A stretch of 64,000 bases of DNA, taken from positions 372,001 through 436,000 of the forward strand of contig NZ_JAPDDR010000001.1 of the NCBI RefSeq assembly GCF_025950095.1, written 5' to 3'. Position 1 is the stretch's first letter. Every line of letters starts with the position of its first letter. The stretch is from Luteolibacter rhizosphaerae. GTDB taxonomy: Bacteria; Verrucomicrobiota; Verrucomicrobiia; Verrucomicrobiales; Akkermansiaceae. A program made the translations under genes and the position numbers. A model generated the notes under the pieces. The model ran no database searches and was not told the origin of the DNA. It saw nothing but the letters and a program-made list of their open reading frames with translations. This document shows, piece after piece, positions 23,839-32,875 of the stretch.

Positions 23839-23874
23839 AAGGGCGGCGTGCGATCTTGATTGCACACCGTCCTT
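23839..23874 (+). terminator. Probable terminator of the DUF1328 gene
   Basis: AAGGGCGGCGTGCG pairs with TGCACACCGTCCTT over 14 positions with three G-U wobbles and an 8-nt loop, followed by TGCGTTT. This is a good stem with a modest T tail. Confidence 0.6.
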
Positions 23875-23905
23875 TGCGTTTCCGCGGGAGGGCGAACTCC
23901 ATCCG

Positions 23906-24154
23906 ATGAAAAAGACACCCGTCACCCGATTCGAGTTCTTCGGCGGCCCCGAAGACGGGCGGATATTGGATGCGGAGGCCTTGCAACTCCTCGCCGAGAT
24001 ATCCCCCGAGCGAGGGCCGGAGAGAATCTCGATGCTGATCGAACTGGAGCCGGGAGAATCGGAACCGGAACAAGCTTTCTGGGCAGGTTCCTATGTGGCT
24101 GGATCGGCGCGGGAAGGGACCTTGGAATACCACTGGGCAGAGCTCGATGCATGA
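23906..24154 (+). CDS. Hypothetical protein with F-x-G-G-P-x-D-G motif
   Basis: 82 residues, acidic. The N-terminus 'RFEFFGGPEDGRILD' carries a GGP-x-DG motif that recurs near the start of many small uncharacterised bacterial and phage proteins. Beta-strand-like 'RISMLIELEPGE' and a C-terminal 'GTLEYHWAELDA' follow, where 'Y.W' endings are also frequent in that group. No signal peptide is present. Function is not known; the gene stands alone between two hairpins. Confidence 0.6.
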   Translation: MKKTPVTRFEFFGGPEDGRILDAEALQLLAEISPERGPERISMLIELEPGESEPEQAFWAGSYVAGSAREGTLEYHWAELDA

Positions 24155-24490
24155 GAGCTAGCGTGGAGTCCGTGCAGGTCGGATCGCTGCCGTGCAAGAG
24201 GCATGATCTTTTGAAACAGGTTGCCCGCGGCCCTTTCGGACCGCGGGCGCGATGCGACTTACCTGTCCGTGCAGCGTATCACGGATTACCATGAAATCGG
24301 CCTGCCGTAGCCTCCTCAAACTGCGGCATGCCACCAGTTGTCCTGCACCACGGAATAGTATGCCTCTGTTAGGCCGTAGATGCAATACGGAGACAGCTAG
24401 GGTTTCTACGGATGGAGATGTGGGAAGGCGGGCCGCGGGCACGGATTGCTCTTGCCAGCGCCCTAGCTGATCCGGTAGCTAGGGAGGTCC
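24155..24490. other. 336-bp intergenic region with one hairpin
   Basis: I see no coding sequence here; the open frames on both strands translate to Cys/Arg/Ser-rich shadow-like products. It contains a perfect 8-bp stem GCCCGCGG / CCGCGGGC at 24223-24248 with a 10-nt loop. No T-run follows, so it is at best a weak terminator of the gene at 23906-24154. The promoter for the secreted protein at 24491 must lie in the right half, but no clear -35/-10 pair stands out. Confidence 0.5.
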
Positions 24491-25033
24491 ATGAGAAGTC
24501 CTTTTGCTGCCGTCATCCTGTCTTTGTCCCTATCCGGCCACCTGCTTCAAGCTGCGGAGCCGACGATCGAGATCCGTCTGATCGAGACCCAAGGGGCAGT
24601 TCCAAGCGAGGCCACCCTGCGGGCAATCGTGGAGAGCCCGGGGGCACAACTGATGCCCGTCATTCGGAAGGAACTACCTCAGGACGGCGTGGTGAAGGTA
24701 AGCGATACCACGCCCTTCCGTTATGCTTCGGAGTATAGCGACAAGGGAGAAGCGACCGGCTTCGAGACCAGGAATCTGGGACCCGAGGGGGAGGTGTCGC
24801 TGAAGGGAGTCGACGGGGGCTTGCTGGAGATGGGGTTCAAGCTGGGCAATGCCTGGGCCAAGGCTCCCCAGATTTACGAGGTGGACGGGGTGCAGGTGGT
24901 AATGCCGGTTTTTCAATCGGTGAGGACCGAAACAAACCTCACGATCAAGAGAGGGGAGTGGAGTTTCCTTCAGGTCCCCGACGGTGATGCCTCCGTTTGC
25001 TTCGCCGTGCGGGTAGTTGGAACGAAGGACTGA
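24491..25033 (+). CDS. Hypothetical secreted protein
   Basis: 180 residues with a signal peptide (RSPFAAVILSLSLSGHLLQA, cleavage after QAA). The mature part alternates short beta strands ('TIEIRLIETQGAVPSEATL', 'LTIKRGEWSFLQVPDGDAS', 'VCFAVRVVG'). The overall look resembles secretin-associated or type II/III secretion accessory beta domains, but no domain can be named. It lies 55 bp before a small membrane protein on the same strand. There are no Cys pairs or catalytic motifs. Confidence 0.7.
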   Translation: MRSPFAAVILSLSLSGHLLQAAEPTIEIRLIETQGAVPSEATLRAIVESPGAQLMPVIRKELPQDGVVKVSDTTPFRYASEYSDKGEATGFETRNLGPEGEVSLKGVDGGLLEMGFKLGNAWAKAPQIYEVDGVQVVMPVFQSVRTETNLTIKRGEWSFLQVPDGDASVCFAVRVVGTKD

Positions 25034-25088
25034 GTTTGCAATGGACGGGGCCCCGAATCCCGGACTCGCTGGTGGGGCTCCCAATTGA

Positions 25089-25598
25089 ATGAGGATACTC
25101 GTGTTTTTCGCCAGCATGCTCAGTGCGGTGTTCCTGCTGCAGTCCGCTGCGGATGTGGGGCTTTTCGCTTACCTTCGTTGCAACGCAGGCAGTTATCAGA
25201 AGAGCAGTCTGGAGGTCGATCACCTGTTCGCGCCACGCAGGCGGACGAGCCACGTGATGGCTCAAGGTACCGTCGACGGCGAACATGTGAAGGTCGTACT
25301 GAAGTCCCTTTACTCCCGAACCCACCATCTCACTCCGCGGGAACGGGCAGCTTCCTTGAAGGCTGCCGGACGGTCGGTTCCCATCTACAAACGTAAGGAT
25401 GGAGGAGGCTCCGAGTCCCTTATCCAGGGTCGCTCCTTGGACTACGTGGAGGCGGACTTTTTCGAGCACGGGAGCCGGAGGTCAGCCATCGTGTTCGGGG
25501 TGACCCTGATCCTCACTCCGCTTCTCTTTTTCCTCACCCGGCGACTGCTGCTGTCTTCCAAGACGGACCCGCGGGGCGGAGGCGCTTCGGTGCACTAG
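25089..25598 (+). CDS. Hypothetical membrane protein with two helices around a DUF3592-like loop
   Basis: 169 residues. Helix 1 covers about residues 3-22 ([18 protein letters not shown]) and helix 2 about residues 135-155 ([19 protein letters not shown]). The region between is a soluble loop of about 110 residues with '[20 protein letters not shown]' and '[16 protein letters not shown]'. A two-helix topology with a beta-type loop resembles DUF3592 proteins, which I note as a possibility only. It ends five bases before the tRNA gene, which is on the other strand. Confidence 0.65.
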   Translation: MRILVFFASMLSAVFLLQSAADVGLFAYLRCNAGSYQKSSLEVDHLFAPRRRTSHVMAQGTVDGEHVKVVLKSLYSRTHHLTPRERAASLKAAGRSVPIYKRKDGGGSESLIQGRSLDYVEADFFEHGSRRSAIVFGVTLILTPLLFFLTRRLLLSSKTDPRGGGASVH

Positions 25599-25603
25599 GG
25601 AAG

Positions 25604-25680
25604 TGGCACACCCGACTGGATTCGAACCAGTGACCGTCCGCTTAGAAGGCGGATGCTCTATCCAACTGAGCTACGGGTGC
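25604..25680 (-). tRNA. tRNA-Arg (anticodon TCT)
   Basis: 77 nt including an encoded CCA. The D-arm has 'GCTCAGTTGGATAGAGC'. The anticodon stem TCCGC/GCGGA encloses the seven-base loop CTTCTAA, giving anticodon TCT (codon AGA). The T-arm has 'GGTTCGAATCC'. The acceptor GCACCCG pairs with CGGGTGT, with one G-U at the first position. It reads the rare Arg codons AGA/AGG. No integrase or repeated 3' end is visible nearby, so it is not marked as an attachment site. Confidence 0.95.
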
Positions 25681-25825
25681 TTTGAGTTGCCGGGGAGGGT
25701 CTAGCTGCTTCGGAAGAGGAAGTCAAAATGCGATGTACGCGCGGCGCTTCCGGGAATGGGGCAGGTGGGAAGGAGCTGCCGCTTTGGACTGGCCGCTGGC
25801 GGGACGCTCTGGTCTTCTGTCACTC

Positions 25826-26272
25826 ATGGATGGAGTGCGGGTCAACGAGGATGCCGAGCATCTGAAGGTGCTTTCGGTGTTCCACTACGTGTGTTCCGGA
25901 CTTCTGGTGGTAGGCGGCTGCCTCATGGCGGCTTACTTCGCGTTCACGGGCTTCATCGTGACGGAAATGTTCAAGGCGATGCCTCCGACCGCTGGCGCTC
26001 CGCCGCCCCCAACCGGGCTGGGATGGATTTTCGGCGGTGTGGGGGCGGTGATCGGCCTCGGTGCCATCGGGATGGCGGTGATGCACTTCTTGTGCGCGCG
26101 CTGGCTGGGAGCACGCCGGAATCGGAGCTTCTGTTTCGTAGTCGCCTGCGTCTGCTGCATCTTCTTCCCGATCGGGACGATCCTCGGGATCTTCACGATC
26201 CTGGTGCTGAATCGCCCGAGCGTGCAGGCGCTCTTCGATTTCTCGACGCCGGGGGCTTATCTGAACCGGTAG
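25826..26272 (+). CDS. Hypothetical membrane protein
   Basis: 148 residues starting 'MDGVRVNEDAEHLKVLSVFH'. Three hydrophobic segments lie at about 20-46, 71-94 and 105-127, with a Pro-rich loop (PPTAGAPPPPTG) between the first and second. The ending 'ILVLNRPSVQALF' is shared with a recurrent uncharacterised group in Verrucomicrobia and Acidobacteria that also starts with 'EDAEHL..L..FHYV'. A longer frame upstream runs into the tRNA and is rejected. It overlaps the convergent L,D-transpeptidase gene by 16 bases. Confidence 0.75.
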   Translation: MDGVRVNEDAEHLKVLSVFHYVCSGLLVVGGCLMAAYFAFTGFIVTEMFKAMPPTAGAPPPPTGLGWIFGGVGAVIGLGAIGMAVMHFLCARWLGARRNRSFCFVVACVCCIFFPIGTILGIFTILVLNRPSVQALFDFSTPGAYLNR

Positions 26273-27006
26273 CGGCCCTCCTCGACGGTGACATCCGGGG
26301 GCGTCTTATTCCGCTCGAAGTGGTCGTAGCCCTCCTTGATGTCCTGCCAGAAGGAGTACCAGCGGTTCTCTTTCTCCCGCTCCAAGCGCTCCGGGGTCAT
26401 GCGGAAGGGGAAGACGTGGACGCGGAAATAGGGCTGGCCCTTGCGGAGTGCGGCATCGCAGAGGGTATAGATCTCCTCGATCTTGGCGTCGGTCATGGCG
26501 AGGCAGCCGAGGGAGACCTGATTGCCGTGAATCATGATGAAGGTGCCAGTCCTGCCGTGGTGGCGGTCGTAGGCATTCGGATAGCCGATGTTGAAGGCGA
26601 GATGGAAGGTGCTGTCCGGCTTCATGCCGGCCGGGGGGACGTGGTAGAAGCCCTCGGGGACTTGCATGTCGCCCTCCGCGAGTTTCGGGCCGAGGGTGCC
26701 GGACTGCCGGGCGACCTCCCAAGTGCGGAAGAGCACGAACTTGCCGCTGTCGCGATGGCGGACCCAGAGCTCCAGCTGCTTCTCCTCCTTGAAGGCGCGG
26801 AGGAAAACCGGATCACCAAAGTGGAGATCCTTCGCCTTCATGTCGCGCTCGAGGGCCGGGCGCACTCGGGCCGCAGCGGCTGCCGCGCGCTCCGGGCCGG
26901 GTAAGGATGAATCGCAGGTCTCAACCACAAAGGGATCCTGCGCCTCATCCGGTTCACCACGGCAAGGTGAAATCGCGAGGGCGAGCAGGATCAGCAGGCG
27001 GCGCAT
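26257..27006 (-). CDS. L,D-transpeptidase (YkuD-fold) family protein
   Basis: 249 residues with a signal peptide (RRLLILLALAISPCRG). The catalytic region 'TGTFIMIHGNQVSLGCLAMT' holds the His and nucleophile Cys (about residue 165) of the YkuD fold. 'EGDMQVPEGFYHVPPAG' and 'FHLAFNIGYPNAYDRHHGR' match the ErfK/YafK subgroup, which has been linked to peptidoglycan cross-linking or to cleavage of the Braun-lipoprotein linkage. It acts in the periplasm. Its start overlaps the end of the VanW-glycosyltransferase gene by 16 bases, so the two envelope genes are probably co-translated. Confidence 0.88.
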   Translation of the reverse strand: MRRLLILLALAISPCRGEPDEAQDPFVVETCDSSLPGPERAAAAAARVRPALERDMKAKDLHFGDPVFLRAFKEEKQLELWVRHRDSGKFVLFRTWEVARQSGTLGPKLAEGDMQVPEGFYHVPPAGMKPDSTFHLAFNIGYPNAYDRHHGRTGTFIMIHGNQVSLGCLAMTDAKIEEIYTLCDAALRKGQPYFRVHVFPFRMTPERLEREKENRWYSFWQDIKEGYDHFERNKTPPDVTVEEGRYRFR

Positions 27007-28760
27007 GAGACGGAAGCGGGTTTCAACACCGCGGTGAGAACCGTTCGCATGGCTACCGGATCCGGCGAGGACAAAAGGTGGAGCTGGGGATGCTCCGGCA
27101 AGCCGCAGGCTTCGGTTGCTACCACCGGGATGCCACTCGCCAAGGCAAGCAGGGCTAGACGGGGTTGGTGCTCGATCCAAGCCGGGAGGACCACCGCGCT
27201 GGCGGACGCGAGATCGGCGGGGCTGGCTTGGGAGTGGTCGATGTCGGCGAAGGGATCGGCCGTGCCTTCGTTCGCCCTGCCGAGAATCTTGAGCTGCGCC
27301 GGGATGCCGCTGCAGAAGGCGCTGGCGAGTTCGAAAGCGCCCTTGCGACCGAGCTTGGAAGCTGGGAAGAAGACGGTGGGAGTGGTGGCGACTGCCGTCT
27401 CCAACGGCTTGGGCATCTCCCAATCGATGAGCCAGGCACGATCACCGAAGTGCTTCGCCATGGCGCGGTGAGGGGTGACGAGACGGGCGGCGGCGGCGAG
27501 GGCTTCCTTCTCCGCGCGCAGCAGTTCGGGATCGGCGCGGAAATCGCCGAGGGTGGTGGATTCGGGGTGCGCCTGCTTGGCCAGATCGAGACGCCGCTGG
27601 AGTTCCTCCATCGGCCAGCGGTTCACCAGAACATCGAAACTGCGGCCACCGAGGGCACCGAGGCGCCAGAGATGGGGAAGGAGATTCTGCGAGACAATGA
27701 TATGGCGGCACTGCGGATCGAGCATCGCGGCATATTGGCGCGCGAGTGCGGCTTCGCCTTCCAGCAAGGCACGCTGGCGGGCAGCACCCTGCGCGGGGAT
27801 GCGGCGCTGGCGGAAGGAGCGGAGCAGGGTGGCGAGGGTTGCGTGGCGGGTGGTCACACCCGGTGGCGGCGACCACTTGTAGTTCGGTTTCTTCCAGCGG
27901 CGGCCGTCGAGCGGGGTGATCCAACGGTCACCTTCCCGCGAGTGTCCGCGGCACCAGCGATCAAACTCCGGCCAGACGCCATCTAACAGGAAGGCGGAGT
28001 GACCCATGGCTGGAGCATGGTCGGCGGTGGCGGCGGGATGACGGAAGCACTCCAACATGCCGCAGGTGAGGCAATCGCCGGAGGGTGCGGGACGTGGCTT
28101 GGCAGGTGCGGGAACTGCGACAGCGATCTTGGCCGCGCCGGTGGAGCGGATGCGGATGACAAGCTCCGAAGCGCTGAGCTCGGCCTCGATGCGCCACGGT
28201 GAATCCGACTTGAAGCGGAGATCGACGTAGTTCCAGAAGACGGTGGCATCGAGGTCCTGCTCCGCGGAGGAGCCGGGTATGATGCGGGAGTGGGCATGCC
28301 GCTCCACGATCTCCAGCCCTGCTGCGAGCGCGGCTTGGTAGAGCAGGCCGCTGAGCTGGCAGAGGCCGCCACCGATGGCGGGGACCATGCAGCCCTCGCG
28401 AAGTTCGCGGCCGTCGGTGAAGCCCTTGCTGCGGGTAGTGCGGCCGAGTTGCCGCCAGAAGCTGAAGACTTGGCCGGCGGGGATCTCGATGCCGTGGAAG
28501 GCCCGGACAGCGCGGCGGAGGTTTTCGACCTTGCCGGCGGTGAGCGGAAACTCGGCGGGAGTCATGTCGCGCCAGAGTGGCCCGCGCTTCACGGCAAGGA
28601 GGGGAGCATCGACAAGCAAACTGGAGGCACGATGAGCCGGGGGGCGGAAAGACAGCTCGCGCAGCCCGCGGCGGGCTTGCAGCGCGCGGGTCTTGAGATG
28701 GAAGACGAGCGCTTGGAGACGGGTGGGAGAGTCCCGGTCAGGAGTGTGGTCCGCGTGCAT
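26991..28760 (-). CDS. VanW domain - glycosyltransferase-like fusion protein
   Basis: 589 residues. Residues about 60-215 are a VanW domain: 'QVFSFWRQLGRTTRSKGF', 'AIGGGLCQLSGLLYQAAL' and 'DATVFWNYVDLRFKSDSPW' are its conserved blocks. A Cys-rich patch 'CLTCGMLECFRH' follows near 230-245 and could bind metal. The C-terminal half (about 300-580) looks like a GT-B glycosyltransferase ('IIVSQNLLPHLWRLGALGG', 'LLALASGIPVVATEACGLPE'), with the acceptor-side helix typical of GT4 enzymes. VanW is found in glycopeptide-resistance clusters, but its activity is unknown. No signal peptide is seen. It overlaps the L,D-transpeptidase gene. Confidence 0.82.
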   Translation of the reverse strand: MHADHTPDRDSPTRLQALVFHLKTRALQARRGLRELSFRPPAHRASSLLVDAPLLAVKRGPLWRDMTPAEFPLTAGKVENLRRAVRAFHGIEIPAGQVFSFWRQLGRTTRSKGFTDGRELREGCMVPAIGGGLCQLSGLLYQAALAAGLEIVERHAHSRIIPGSSAEQDLDATVFWNYVDLRFKSDSPWRIEAELSASELVIRIRSTGAAKIAVAVPAPAKPRPAPSGDCLTCGMLECFRHPAATADHAPAMGHSAFLLDGVWPEFDRWCRGHSREGDRWITPLDGRRWKKPNYKWSPPPGVTTRHATLATLLRSFRQRRIPAQGAARQRALLEGEAALARQYAAMLDPQCRHIIVSQNLLPHLWRLGALGGRSFDVLVNRWPMEELQRRLDLAKQAHPESTTLGDFRADPELLRAEKEALAAAARLVTPHRAMAKHFGDRAWLIDWEMPKPLETAVATTPTVFFPASKLGRKGAFELASAFCSGIPAQLKILGRANEGTADPFADIDHSQASPADLASASAVVLPAWIEHQPRLALLALASGIPVVATEACGLPEHPQLHLLSSPDPVAMRTVLTAVLKPASVSCAAC

Positions 28761-28894
28761 GGGAGTGCCGGAGGCACTGGTTCATTTAACGGAAAGAAGG
28801 GGGGTGAATCTTCAAATCAATCGTGAAAATCGCGTGAATGAGCTTTGCCCTGTCGGCGGATGCCGACGCGGGCCCGCTGTGGAATCTGGATCTC

Positions 28895-30358
28895 CTAGAG
28901 ATAGCGTCGCGTCAGGTGCGCGAGGTGGGCTTCCGGGGATGGGTCCTTGCCGGTGGCTTCCTTCACAATCTCCGCCGGGGTCATTACGGCGCCCTTCGAG
29001 TGGACATGCTTGCGTAACCACGCGAGTAGAGCGGCGTACTCGCCTTTCGCGACGCCGGCGGCGATGCTCTCGTCCGCGGTGGCGGCGGCGAAGAGCTGGG
29101 CGGCGTTGAGATTACCGAGCGTGTAGGTGGGGAAGTAGCCGAGGCCGCCCATCGACCAGTGGATATCCTGTAGGCAACCGCGGGTGTCATCTGGCGGCAG
29201 CATGCCGAAGAGATCCTCGAAGCTTTCGTTCCATGCGGAAGGGACATCTTTCACTGCGAGCTCGCCGGAGACGAGCCGGCGCTCGAGACCGAAGCGGAGC
29301 AGGATATGAAGGTCATAGGTGGCCTCATCCGCCTCGACGCGGATGTAGGAAAACTCCGCGCGGTGAACGGCGGCGATGAAATCGGCGAGTTCGACCTCCG
29401 CGAGTTGCGGGAAGTGCTCCGCCGCGACGGGCAGCCACTTCTCCCAGAAGGCCCAGGAGCGGCCGATGTGATTTTCCCAGAGCCGCGACTGCGATTCGTG
29501 GATGCCGAGAGAGGCTGCTTCGCCGGAGGGAAGGCCGAACTCGGGTCCGGGCAGTCCTTGCTCGTAGAGTCCGTGACCAGCCTCGTGCATCACGCCGAAA
29601 AGCGAGGAGGTGAAATCATCCTCATCGTAGCGGGTGGTCAGGCGGACATCGCGTGGACCGAGCGTGGTGCAGAAGGGATGGGCGGTGGTATCGATACGAC
29701 CGGCGTTGAAATCGAAGCCGAGAGCGGCGGCGACCTTCGCATTGAAAGCCTGTTGCGCTTCGATGGGATAAGGGCCCGGGGGCAGCTTGGCATCGCGGGC
29801 TGCGGACTTCTCGACCGCCGCGGCGGCGAGGTCGCGCAGGCGCGGGCGCAGGGTATCGAACAGCGTGGCGATGCCGGAGGCCGTGGCGCCGCGTTCGTAG
29901 GTATCTAGCAGCGCGTCGTAGGCTTCGACCTCGTAGCCCCAGCGATCCGCCTTCTCATTGGCGATATCCAGCAGGGTCTGGAGGTGGGGGGCAAAGGAAG
30001 GAAAGTCCGATTTCTTGCGGGCCTCGGCCCATGCCTGCTTGGCGAGCGAGGATGCCTGGGCTTCGCGGGCGACGAGCTCGCCGGGGAGCTTGGTGGCGCG
30101 ATCAAAGTCGCGGCGCATGGCGGCGAGCAGGGCGGGGGCGCTGGCGGCGGCCTCGGCCTCGGCGAGGGCATCCCCCCAGGCGGAAGAGGTTCCGAGTTCG
30201 TGAGCCTTCTCCGAGAGCCACGCGAGCTGATCGGCGCGCCAGGCGTGCCCGGCATCCGGGAGATAGGTCTCCTGGTCCCAGCCGATCACGGAAGCGGCGC
30301 TGGAAACCACGGCGCGTTCGCGGGCCATGGCACGAAGTCGGTCGAGTGCGGTACTCAC
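28895..30358 (-). CDS. M32 family carboxypeptidase (thermostable carboxypeptidase 1)
   Basis: 487 residues with a GTG start; an ATG ten codons later is the alternative. The zinc motif HEXXH is 'GVMHEAGHGLYEQG', about residue 256, preceded by 'DVRLTTRYDEDDFTSSLFG', a family hallmark. 'GIHESQSRLWENHIGRS' supplies the distal Glu ligand. 'YPIEAQQAFNAKVAAALGFD' and 'QDIHWSMGGLGYFPTYTLG' complete M32. These enzymes remove C-terminal residues from peptides in the cytoplasm. It is divergent from the secreted serine hydrolase across about 104 bp. Confidence 0.95.
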   Translation of the reverse strand: MSTALDRLRAMARERAVVSSAASVIGWDQETYLPDAGHAWRADQLAWLSEKAHELGTSSAWGDALAEAEAAASAPALLAAMRRDFDRATKLPGELVAREAQASSLAKQAWAEARKKSDFPSFAPHLQTLLDIANEKADRWGYEVEAYDALLDTYERGATASGIATLFDTLRPRLRDLAAAAVEKSAARDAKLPPGPYPIEAQQAFNAKVAAALGFDFNAGRIDTTAHPFCTTLGPRDVRLTTRYDEDDFTSSLFGVMHEAGHGLYEQGLPGPEFGLPSGEAASLGIHESQSRLWENHIGRSWAFWEKWLPVAAEHFPQLAEVELADFIAAVHRAEFSYIRVEADEATYDLHILLRFGLERRLVSGELAVKDVPSAWNESFEDLFGMLPPDDTRGCLQDIHWSMGGLGYFPTYTLGNLNAAQLFAAATADESIAAGVAKGEYAALLAWLRKHVHSKGAVMTPAEIVKEATGKDPSPEAHLAHLTRRYL

Positions 30359-30462
30359 GGGCTGGACTGTGCCACTCCCCGGGCGACTAGCAACAGGATC
30401 GTGAGTCCGGACGGCTGCATTTTGTTTGGCAGCTTTTGGCGGCCGATTTCGCACATGATGTC

Positions 30463-32826
30463 ATGAAAGCACTCCTGCTTCTCTTGATAGCCCTTTCCCC
30501 CCTCGGAAAACTGTCGGCGCGCGAGCCCTGGATCACCCTTACCGGTCTGACTGAAGACCAGGTCAACTCGCGCGTCGGCACTTTCTCCAACCGCCAGCTC
30601 GGCGTGGTCCCGGAACAAATCAGCGGTTACGTGGAGTCGGGCAATGTCCGCTTCGCCGCGCTGTGGGGCCCGCGTCCCGATTCCTTCTCTCGCCGGGTTC
30701 TACTCGGCATGACGGAAGCTCAACTTATCTCCAACAACAACCAGCTCCAGCAGCTCGGCTGGCGGATGTATTGGATCAATGGCTACGACAACGGTGGCAC
30801 GCCCCACTTCAATGCGATCTACCGGTTGAGCAACGGTGCGGCGCAAGTGCTGCGGCTGGGTGACTCTCTCAGCCAGCACCAGAGTGCCGACTCCGCGATG
30901 GACGATACCCACTACCTCGAGAACCTCTGTGTGTATCGGGAGGGGAACCTGGTGAAATACGCCGCGGTGTGGAACCAAAGCGCGTTCCAACCCCAGATCT
31001 CCGTGTCCTACGGGCTGACGGGCGAGGAGCTGAGCACCAACGTGGCCAACCGGCAGTCCGAATGGAGATTGCACAATCTGTGCGGTTACTCCTTGCCCTT
31101 GGTTCCCATCGGGGAAAGCCGGCTGCGCTACACGGTGGTGTGGAAGAAGCCGGCACGAAGCACGATCTTCGGGGTGATCGCGGCGATGACGAAGGACAAC
31201 TTCTTCGCGACGGATTCGAACCAAACCGGGGTGGGCTGGCGGACCGCCTTCCTTCAAGCCTGGAACAACGGGGACGAGGTGGTGGTGAACGCGCAGTGGG
31301 TGCCGAACGGGGGCCTGAAGCAGTCCTACATCAACCGGATCGACACGCTGGTGCGCGATGCGATGGAGGATGGCGAGATCCCGGCGGTCTCGCTGGCGGT
31401 GGCACGGCAGGGGCGGATCGTCTTCAAGCGTGCCTACGGGCTGGCCGACACGGCCACGAACGAATGGGCGGGCACGGACCATCGCTTCCGAGTCGCCAGC
31501 GTGTCGAAGGCGATCACCGGAGTTTCCGTGGTGCATGCCTTGGCGGGTCAGACGACATGGAACCTCAACAGCCGGGTCTTCGGCAGCGGCAATCTCTTCG
31601 GCACCGATTACGGCACGGCTCCGTACAGTACGAATGAGAGCAACATCACCGTGCGGAACCTGCTGCACCATACGGCAGGCTGGTCCGATGATGGTTTGCT
31701 CTGGTATCACGACGAGCCTGCGTGGGGTTCGCAGCACAAGCCCTTCATCGATTGGCAGCTCCAGAACCGCATCGTGGCGAACACGCCGGGAACGGTCGGG
31801 CGCTACTCGAACCTCGGCTTCACGATCGCCGCCCGGGTGGTGGAGAAGATCAGTGGAGACAGCTACGAGACCTATACCCGGAACGAGATCTTCGACCCCT
31901 GCGGCATTTCCCCGATCCTCGGACCCCTAGTGGGCGAGCGCACCAAGGCGCAGAAGAAACTCATGGAGGTCTCCTACTATCCGACCACGTCCCAGACCTT
32001 CGATCCCTATCTGATCGATCCGCGCCGGATGGATGGCAGCACCGCTTGGATCGCACGGCCCGCGGATCTCCTGCTGATGGCCCGGAGGGTGGATGGGGAT
32101 ACCCGCTTCCAAGACATTCTGAGTGCGGATCGCGTGACGGCGCTGCATACGCGCGGCTCTCCTAACAGTTCCAGCGGATACGGTTGGGAGACCCACGGTC
32201 TGGGCTGGTATACCGACAACTATGCCGATCCCGATTACTGGGGTCACAACGGGAGCATGGCGGGCACGCGGGCGGAGCTGATCTCGAGGCCGCGGGCGAC
32301 CTCCTACTCGTGGGTGGCCAATGCCCGTGCGGGTGTCTCGAACAGCGCGCTGGACACGATCTTCAACGACATTACCGCGAACAGCGACTGGCCGGATATC
32401 GATCTCTCGGGCACTTACCATCCGGCTTACAATGCCTGGGCTGCCGATCACTTCACGGGAGTCGAGCGGAACGACGGACTGGAGATGGTGCTGTGGGGAC
32501 CGGATGCGGACCCCGATGACGATCGTCTGCCGAATGCCGCGGAGTACTTTCTGGGGCTGGACCCGCGGGTGGGGAACCGCTCTCCCTTCAGCACGACGGT
32601 GGTAGGGAGTAACCTGCGGATCCGCTGGCAGAAGAAGAACGGCATCGCCGGAGCGACCATGGACCTGCAATCGTCCACCGGCCTCAATGTTTGGTCCGGC
32701 TTCAACCAACCCGAGATCGTGGACCGCACGGACCTGCTCTCGCAGGTAGGTTATACCGTACAAGAGGTGCTCATTCCGATGAACCTTCCGAAGCGTTTTG
32801 CACGATTCAACTTCGAGATCCGCTGA
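30463..32826 (+). CDS. Secreted beta-lactamase-fold serine hydrolase with N-terminal BTRD-type repeats
   Basis: 787 residues. A signal peptide (KALLLLLIALSPLGKLSA) is followed by about 260 residues of Trp/Tyr-rich repeats with 'FAALW', 'YAAVWNQ' and 'YTVVWKK'. These resemble the structural repeats of polyglycine hydrolases (BTRD). A serine-hydrolase domain (about 285-640) has Ser346/Lys349 in 'ASVSKAITG', Tyr448 in 'RYSNLGF' and 'WGHNGSMAG' as third motif. A C-terminal module (about 680-787) with 'LRIRWQKKNGIAGATMDLQS' and a terminal 'KRFARFNFEIR' resembles a C-terminal domain common in Verrucomicrobia exported proteins. The substrate is unknown: peptide, ester or peptidoglycan. It precedes an ECF sigma gene by 49 bp. 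Confidence 0.88.
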   Translation: MKALLLLLIALSPLGKLSAREPWITLTGLTEDQVNSRVGTFSNRQLGVVPEQISGYVESGNVRFAALWGPRPDSFSRRVLLGMTEAQLISNNNQLQQLGWRMYWINGYDNGGTPHFNAIYRLSNGAAQVLRLGDSLSQHQSADSAMDDTHYLENLCVYREGNLVKYAAVWNQSAFQPQISVSYGLTGEELSTNVANRQSEWRLHNLCGYSLPLVPIGESRLRYTVVWKKPARSTIFGVIAAMTKDNFFATDSNQTGVGWRTAFLQAWNNGDEVVVNAQWVPNGGLKQSYINRIDTLVRDAMEDGEIPAVSLAVARQGRIVFKRAYGLADTATNEWAGTDHRFRVASVSKAITGVSVVHALAGQTTWNLNSRVFGSGNLFGTDYGTAPYSTNESNITVRNLLHHTAGWSDDGLLWYHDEPAWGSQHKPFIDWQLQNRIVANTPGTVGRYSNLGFTIAARVVEKISGDSYETYTRNEIFDPCGISPILGPLVGERTKAQKKLMEVSYYPTTSQTFDPYLIDPRRMDGSTAWIARPADLLLMARRVDGDTRFQDILSADRVTALHTRGSPNSSSGYGWETHGLGWYTDNYADPDYWGHNGSMAGTRAELISRPRATSYSWVANARAGVSNSALDTIFNDITANSDWPDIDLSGTYHPAYNAWAADHFTGVERNDGLEMVLWGPDADPDDDRLPNAAEYFLGLDPRVGNRSPFSTTVVGSNLRIRWQKKNGIAGATMDLQSSTGLNVWSGFNQPEIVDRTDLLSQVGYTVQEVLIPMNLPKRFARFNFEIR

Positions 32827-32875
32827 ATGCCATGCCGGGCTTGATGGTCCGGATTCCTTGCCCTAAAGACTCGGC

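Noticed and set aside
24223-24248. GC-rich 8-bp stem as a definite terminator
   Set aside because: No T-run on either strand and about 70 bases from the nearest stop; kept only as a note on the intergenic region.
25604-25680. tRNA-Arg as an integration site of a genomic island
   Set aside because: No integrase, no second copy of the tRNA 3' end and no change of gene type around it.
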